NCBI GenBank assembly: GCA_003024985.2
Contig: PXIH01S0003913.1
Direction: 5' to 3' (one strand)
Length of the DNA stretch: 13,140 nt
Source of the DNA: Euperipatoides rowelli
Lineage: Eukaryota; Onychophora; Udeonychophora; Euonychophora; Peripatopsidae
Shown here: positions 9,191 to 13,140 of the stretch, piece after piece
Numbering within the stretch: the first letter of the stretch is position 1
How the letters are laid out: the number at the start of each line of letters is the position of its first letter
The notes under the pieces: generated by a model
What the model was told of the DNA's origin: nothing
Seen by the model: only the letters and a program-made list of their open reading frames with translations
Databases searched by the model: none
Program-made: the position numbers and the translations under genes

Positions 9191-9320
9191 TTTACTGTTT
9201 CCTTTAAGCATCTTGCCATCTGAAAGTATTAAAAAATATTGGTTTAATATTAGTGAAATACTGTAGGCCTACTATATTTTTTTAAAATGATTAAATTAAA
9301 ATTCAGGCCATATAGGCCTA
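9135..9320. repeat. Cluster of three TAGGCCTA palindromes
   Basis: TAGGCCTA occurs at 9135-9142, 9264-9271 (as the 10-bp palindrome GTAGGCCTAC) and 9313-9320. Two of the three fall inside the decayed reverse transcriptase. Given the base composition, fewer than one would be expected in the entire window. Confidence 0.8.
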
Positions 9321-9762
9321 CAGTGGTTGAATAAGGTAAAATTTTCAGGAACTTTGTCCCCTAATCATTAGGATTATTGGACATAGAATTATTGGTTGAT
9401 AAAATAATTAAAATAAAAGTTTCCAATAGAAATTACTAGATGGATCTATGAAATTATCAGGATAAGATACATCAGTTATTATGAAAGATCAAATATCTTG
9501 TAATCAAAGTTACACTTAGGTCTACCTCAAGGATGTGTTCATCTCTTAAAATACTTTTCAGCATCTTCCCTACATGACATTGATCATAATTTAATTTAAA
9601 CATTACTTTAATATGCAGATGATTTGAAACTGTATAGAGGTAGGCTAGATTATAGTTAATCATAATGATGGTAAAATCCTGCAGTATGATTGAGACAAAA
9701 GGACAGTTAATTCAAATATCTGAGAATTAAAGTCAAATAAAAAAAAAACTTTACCGGTATTA
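9201..9762 (+). pseudogene. Decayed non-LTR retrotransposon (LINE) reverse transcriptase
   Basis: One reading frame carries successive reverse transcriptase landmarks. PLSILPSES at 9201 resembles the RPISLLP block. FSGTLSPNH (9342-9368) resembles the FSKAFDxVNH block. WI at 9441 is followed by a YISYYERS segment like the W-x-x-SYL-x-x-R block. LGLPQG at 9516-9533 corresponds to the GVPQG block. YADDLKLY at 9612-9635 is the catalytic YxDD-type motif with both aspartates intact. Spacing is right: 26 codons from W to the G of LPQG, and 31 from that G to the Y of YADD. An LQYD block at 9679, typical just downstream, is in another frame, so an indel lies near 9660. Several in-frame stops (at least 9597-9599 and 9609-9611 between the last two blocks) and a likely deletion before W make it a dead copy. 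The motifs fit Jockey/CR1-like LINEs; the clade cannot be decided. No endonuclease domain was recognised upstream. Confidence 0.85.
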
Positions 9763-10070
9763 TTTTCCTTATCACATTAATAGTAATTTTTTTTTAAAAA
9801 AAAGTTGCAATATTTTTTTCCTTGACATCTAATGCTAAGCCTACTATGTATACCGCCCGGGCGGTACTGTTTAGTACAGTTGTTCCCTAAGATATTTTTC
9901 AGAAAAAAAAAATACTCAGTNCCCTCCTGGAAATCTACCATCTTTAAGCAAGCAGAAAGATGCAGTGATGTATTTACGTTTTCATGTATTTCTATTTCTA
10001 TNTAGGCTCTCTATTTACAGCACCTTCATTTACTGTACATAATAACAAGAGTTGCCGAGTTGATATTTTT
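9763..10070. other. AT-rich stretch with two Ns, no gene seen
   Basis: This holds the palindrome at 9851-9866, a T9A8 tract (9787-9803), TACCGGTA near 9753-9760 just upstream, and Ns at 9921 and 10002. It might include the decayed C-terminal part of the LINE, but no motif was recognised. No duplication flanks these two Ns, unlike those at 4600 and 11411. Confidence 0.5.
9851..9880. repeat. 16-bp GC-rich perfect palindrome plus adjacent hairpin
   Basis: TACCGCCCGGGCGGTA (9851-9866) is a perfect palindrome with a 12-bp all-G/C core in AT-rich DNA. It overlaps ACTGT-TTAGT-ACAGT (9866-9880), a 5-bp stem with a 5-base loop. It could be a dimeric protein site, an element tip or a cruciform; nothing decides between these. 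Confidence 0.85.
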
Positions 10071-10148
10071 ACGTCAGTGGTTGGAAACCTATGAAAATTT
10101 ATTAGTCAAAATTCGAAATTCACCTCGGGAAACCAGGGTGGTATAAAA
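10071..10148 (+). promoter_or_regulatory. Candidate RNA polymerase II core promoter (TATA box)
   Basis: TATAAAAAG begins at 10142 and is flanked by G/C-rich bases (GGTGG before, GTCACACAGTG after), which makes it stand out from the general AT background. A half CRE, ACGTCA, lies at about 10074-10079, roughly 65 bases upstream, followed by a reverse CCAAC-type motif. Transcription would start near 10170-10175, in a GAGGCAGAGAG stretch. A downstream donor-like CCAGA/GTAAAT lies at 10292. This is a pattern-based call only; a LINE or LTR promoter is equally possible. Confidence 0.3.
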
Positions 10149-10796
10149 AGTCACACAGTGTTCGATTCGAGGCAGAGAGCGACAAGATCTTCGTGTCCAT
10201 TTCAAAATTTTACAAAATTTATAGAAGACCAAGAAAGAATAGAACGGTAGATGATCTCTAACTGATGCAGCAGATTTCTGATGGTTCCAGAGTAAATTTC
10301 CTCTTCACAATAATAGTTACAGCAGTCTTCAGTCAACATTAGATGCTTATAATAGAACCAATCAAATTAACCATTTCATAGCTTTAACCATTTTCTCTCG
10401 CAGTTTCAAAGTACCAGTCATAGGCATTTATCTAAGCTGAACGCCCCAAACCTTCACCATTTTCGCCCGACCAGCCCCCATGAACTTTATTTCCTTAGAA
10501 CTTTAGTAATTATTACCCCTTTCTCCCCCTTCCCTTCGGTTATACCCTCTATATCTATCCCTCTATCTTTCTATTTTTTCACGACGTTCTCTGGCCAGGG
10601 TTATAAGTTAAGATAATTGAAATTGGGAACTTCTTGTAAATTTTTATTATTTTTGATGGGAAAGGATATGTGTATTGTTAAATTTTCTTCTAAGCAAATA
10701 AACAGAATGATATTGCTAAAGTAACTCTTGTTTGTGTGTGTAGGCTAGATATTGAAATGACTTATTTAATTTAAAATTAATAACTTTTAATCTTTT
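10149..10796 (+). other. Moderately GC-rich stretch, no coding recognised
   Basis: All three forward frames are interrupted. A C-rich patch at 10440-10490 and a long pyrimidine-rich run (10517-10580, including CCCCTTTCTCCCCCTTCCCTT) stand out. AATAAA at 10697-10702 could be the 3' end of a transcript, or of the LINE whose reverse transcriptase lies at 9201-9762. That link is inference: its distance is about right for a LINE tail, but no motif connects them. Confidence 0.35.
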
Positions 10797-10800
10797 TCAG
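10782..10800 (+). other. Strong splice-acceptor-like site
   Basis: The bases AACTTTTAATCTTTTTCAG end at 10800 and show a pyrimidine tract with CAG. The DNA changes sharply from AT-rich to GC-rich (CGTGCGCGAG, GGGCAGGG) immediately after, as expected at an intron-exon border. A second pyrimidine-AG follows at 10884-10893. Confidence 0.4.
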
Positions 10801-11080
10801 ATGGTCTTTTCTTACGTGCGCGAGATAGGGGTGGTACTTGCCCGTTCTAGCAGGGCAGGGATAATAAAGGGTGACCCCCTTTCTCCTCTTTAGTCTCCTA
10901 GATGGCCGGCCCGAGCTGAATTTAGTCATAGTTTTATAATTAAACTGTATATTTAGGTTAGGTTAGCTAGCTTCCCTATTCAATTTCGTTGGTTTGTGCT
11001 AGTTTCTAGACCCTTTAAGAGCTTTCAATAAAATCGGCACCAACTGACCTCTATTCAATAAATGTATAGTCTTGGGGTAG
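10801..11080 (+). other. Candidate terminal exon with two polyadenylation signals
   Basis: This segment begins after the acceptor-like CAG at 10800. Its first ATG (10801) opens only 30 codons to a TAG at 10891-10893, with no recognisable protein. Another reading phase would require an upstream exon. Two AATAAA signals, each in the context TTCAATAAA, lie at 11027-11032 and 11057-11062. A TTAGGTTAGG run (10953-10962) sits in the middle. It could be the last exon of an unrecognised gene, a non-coding RNA exon, or part of a repeat. Support comes from composition and signals only. Confidence 0.25.
11027..11062 (+). promoter_or_regulatory. Paired AATAAA polyadenylation signals
   Basis: AATAAA at 11027-11032 and 11057-11062, both preceded by TTC. 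In an AT-rich genome single AATAAA words are common; the pairing at the end of a GC-richer block is what gives some weight. Confidence 0.3.
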
Positions 11081-11195
11081 CCTCTCTATACAAAGGCTTG
11101 CATATAAATGTGATACAATTAGTTATTCTAATTTGGGCATTTATATGTAAGCGTATTTTGAGACTAGTGGTAAAACTATGGCATTTATTTGGTAA

Positions 11196-11399
11196 TTATC
11201 CCCGGAATATGTCTCCTTGACCTGTAATAGCATGCCATGTAGGCTCGTTCGTGCCTCGTTTGCGCAACGTATCCCTGCATAGATGTTGGGGAGGTATTGG
11301 AGACATTTCCAAGTTAGGATTGCATTTTTGGCTAGTATCCAAAGGCGGTCGGCGGAAGCCAGTATTGCCCTCTATTGAAGCCAAAGGTGTGATCGCCAT
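11196..11399 (-). CDS. Unrecognised 67-codon open frame in a GC-rich island
   Basis: Read on the minus strand from ATG at 11399-11397, the frame runs 67 codons to a stop at 11196. The start context is GCATGG, near the animal consensus. The product would begin MAITPLASIEG and includes Pro-rich and Cys-containing stretches; I do not recognise it. The island (about 11195-11480) is clearly richer in G+C and CpG than its flanks, as an exon would be. A CAG/GTCAAG donor-like site lies on the minus strand near 11222. The duplicated bases at 11412-11473 prolong the frame artificially. A forward frame from a GTG at 11251 is also open across much of the island, so coding strand and status are uncertain. 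It might be a repeat. Confidence 0.25.
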   Translation of the reverse strand: MAITPLASIEGNTGFRRPPLDTSQKCNPNLEMSPIPPQHLCRDTLRKRGTNEPTWHAITGQGDIFRG

Positions 11400-11473
11400 G
11401 CTTGTACAACNTCGGCGGAAGCCAGTATTGCCCTCTATTGAAGCCAAAGGTGTGATCGCCATGCTTGTACAAC
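11349..11473 (+). repeat. Perfect 62-bp duplication split by a single N
   Basis: Bases 11349-11410 and 11412-11473 are identical, with only the N at 11411 between them. This is the expected signature of two overlapping contig ends placed side by side instead of merged. The true locus probably has one copy. Confidence 0.95.
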
Positions 11474-11565
11474 TTGCCTAAGTATAGATAATATACAATT
11501 ATTATTGATAATATATGTATACGGTTTTGTGAGTGGCATAAGTTAAAGCAGGCCCCCATCTAGGC

Positions 11566-11573
11566 TGACGTCA
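11566..11573. promoter_or_regulatory. Full palindromic cAMP-response-type element
   Basis: TGACGTCA is the complete CREB/ATF consensus. It lies in a locally GC-richer stretch, about 105 bases upstream of the minus-strand ATG if the outer copy is counted. That places it where a promoter element for the minus-strand frame could be. A single 8-mer can occur by chance. Confidence 0.3.
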
Positions 11574-11579
11574 TTCACA

Positions 11580-13140
11580 CTAACCCCAGAGTGATGTTAA
11601 CCGAGATCAAATTTAGAATTTCTGATCAAAATATAATGTCTCAAGATAGAATTAGGGGGGAGGGAAGCCTTATGAGATAGACTATGCAGCTCGGCGAAGC
11701 TACCATGTTCAAGTATCGGACACATATTTCTATAATCAAAATGTCTTATACAAATTGCTTACTTTTCATAAATATATACTCTAAAGGTCTATATGAACAT
11801 TATAATGCATTATATTATATTTATTTTGTTAATTTAAAATCTAATTATAGTAGATCGATCTTTTTACTGCAGTTTTTTTTTGTCATTTCTTGTATAGTAT
11901 TTTAATATTCTTGGGTACAATCCTAGGTCCTTATTAAATAAACCTTTGACTCAAATTTTTATTTAAATATTATGATTTTTAATGTAGAAATTGCTTACAA
12001 AATACCTACTAAATAAAATTAGCCATTTAAATAATAAACCGGGAAGCCTACAGAAGTTTTTGAGTTTTTTTTTTCAATTCTGAAATCTGAAATTTTTCAG
12101 TTCCAAATGGGAATATCTCCCCAACTATTTTGATTAGAGAAATTTTAAATTATACACAGAATATGGGCATAAATTTTAAAATACAATTTGTAAAAAAAAA
12201 AAAAAAAAATTAGTATGGTTTTGAATTTATAAATTACAGAATCTTATTATGTTTACATAATAATTGATAGAGTTTATACAAAATGTGTGACATTATCGAG
12301 AAACTTTATTGTGCATCTGATTGGCATGTCTAAACTTTAAGGATCATTACAGATCACTACATATTATTTCAAACTACAAAGTTTTATTAAATTAACATAT
12401 GAGCATGAAAATGTTACAGATATAACAAAGTGTACAGAAATATAAAATTGTTGGCTTTTCAAAAACATTAAGTTAGTTCAAAAAATTGTTTCTCAATAGT
12501 TAAAAAAAATAAACATTCTGTACCACAACTGATAAAGTGTAATGTATGTTCAAAACAAAATAGAAAACTTCAAACTTCTTAATTCACAGTTTAAAAAAAA
12601 AGTATAAAAGATGCAGTTTATAAAATCTGTGCAAAAAAAAAAAAAAAACAAGAAATTTGCAATTTTTATAATTAAATTACTTTAAAGGTTAAATGTAATA
12701 GTTTTTTTAAGTTTTTTTTTATTATTGATTTTAAAGATTTTTACTAAAAAAAAATATTCACTAGAAAAATAATAAAAAAAATAGTTATTTAGGCTACAAT
12801 ACAATTTTTAAAATAATTGACTTTAGCTCCTCCCCCTTAAAACAACATTGTCCACTGTATACACCAGGGGAGATATTTTATGACATCATAGGCTAGAAAT
12901 AAATACAGTTTGCTATACTTAACTATAGAATATTTGCTATCTTTGTCAGATTAAAGCTGAAAATTAGATGGACTAATTGTTTAATTACTTGTAAAAAAAT
13001 CCTAATCAAATTCATCCTTTGTGCTGCTATTATGATCCAATTTTTTTTTTAAAAAAAAAATCAAAATGACTTTTTAATACAGATTGAAAATACCTCTATT
13101 TACATGTTAAATCATTACAAAGAAAACAGCTGTAGAGACT
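11580..13140. other. AT-rich stretch, no gene seen
   Basis: The longest open frame is 73 codons (11684-11905, plus strand). It is mostly AT-driven Phe/Ile/Tyr and is taken as chance. Several A tracts (near 12192 and 12631) lack a polyadenylation signal and target-site duplication. TTTATT at 12304-12309 could be a minus-strand AATAAA, but no gene supports it. A T10A10 palindrome lies at 13041-13060. Confidence 0.55.
13040..13061. repeat. T10A10 palindrome
   Basis: Ten T followed by ten A, extended by one complementary base on each side, giving a 22-bp perfect palindrome. A similar T9A8 tract lies at 9787-9803. Such tracts are common in AT-rich DNA and can extrude or impede nucleosomes. Confidence 0.8.

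Noticed and set aside
9472-9663. 63-codon minus-strand open frame
   Set aside because: It lies antisense over the reverse transcriptase block that is clearly on the plus strand.
10953-10962. Telomeric TTAGG array
   Set aside because: Only two units; too short to be more than an internal word, though compatible with an arthropod.
11251-11481. 76-codon plus-strand frame across the N
   Set aside because: Its length depends on the 62-bp artefactual duplication and its start is a GTG; no protein family recognised.
11684-11905. 73-codon plus-strand open frame
   Set aside because: After the first few codons the composition is plain AT-rich (Ile, Tyr, Phe, Asn) and no splice or promoter evidence was seen.
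12190-12650. Further retroposed inserts at long A tracts (12192, 12631)
   Set aside because: No upstream AATAAA at the right distance and no flanking direct repeat found.
1-13140. CRISPR array, rRNA or bacterial operon
   Set aside because: No regularly spaced identical repeats, no rRNA-like sequence, and no tightly packed open frames anywhere in the window.

Overview
This window looks like intergenic or intronic DNA from an animal nuclear genome. It is very AT-rich (by eye about one third G+C or less) and full of poly(A)/poly(T) tracts. It has no dense coding, no operons and no ribosome-binding-site-led genes, and it contains decayed transposable elements of eukaryotic type. Seven isolated N characters (4600, 4697, 5763, 6578, 9921, 10002, 11411) show a draft scaffold. 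The palindrome TAGGCCTA and its relatives, a LINE reverse transcriptase with YADD, and a short TTAGG run suggest an invertebrate, perhaps an arthropod such as a crustacean. That taxonomic guess is weak.

Layout. 1-475: a repeat-like segment with three GGGCCC blocks whose right edge resembles a DNA-transposon end. 476-2260: AT-rich non-coding DNA with a diverged 39-bp dispersed repeat. 2268-2572: a well-delimited MITE-like element with about 31-33-bp terminal inverted repeats and a 7-bp direct repeat at each edge. 3285-3716: the longest open frame (143 codons), an unrecognised candidate exon. 4439-4599 and 5781-5941: two identical 161-bp copies, the first ending exactly at an N, probably a scaffolding artefact. 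5154-5344: a small retroposed sequence with polyadenylation signal, poly(A) tail and target-site duplication. 6138-6237: an inverted repeat overlapping a diverged 62-bp-period direct repeat. 6712-6772: a tRNA-like A-box/B-box segment, possibly a SINE head. 6830-9190: AT-rich DNA with one clear hairpin. 9201-9762: a decayed non-LTR retrotransposon reverse transcriptase. 9851-9880: a GC-rich 16-bp perfect palindrome next to a small hairpin. 10071-11480: a relatively GC-rich island with a TATA box, a strong splice acceptor, paired AATAAA signals and an open frame on the minus strand. It may contain exons of an unrecognised gene. 11349-11473: a perfect 62-bp duplication split by an N, very probably an assembly artefact. 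11566-11573: a full TGACGTCA element. 11580-13140: AT-rich DNA with nothing I can assign.

No complete protein-coding gene, rRNA, functional tRNA or CRISPR array can be supported. The biological content is mainly a record of transposition by several mechanisms (TIR DNA element, LINE, LINE-mediated retroposition, possible SINE), plus one GC-richer patch that could hold gene parts. I found no evidence for a novel multi-gene system.
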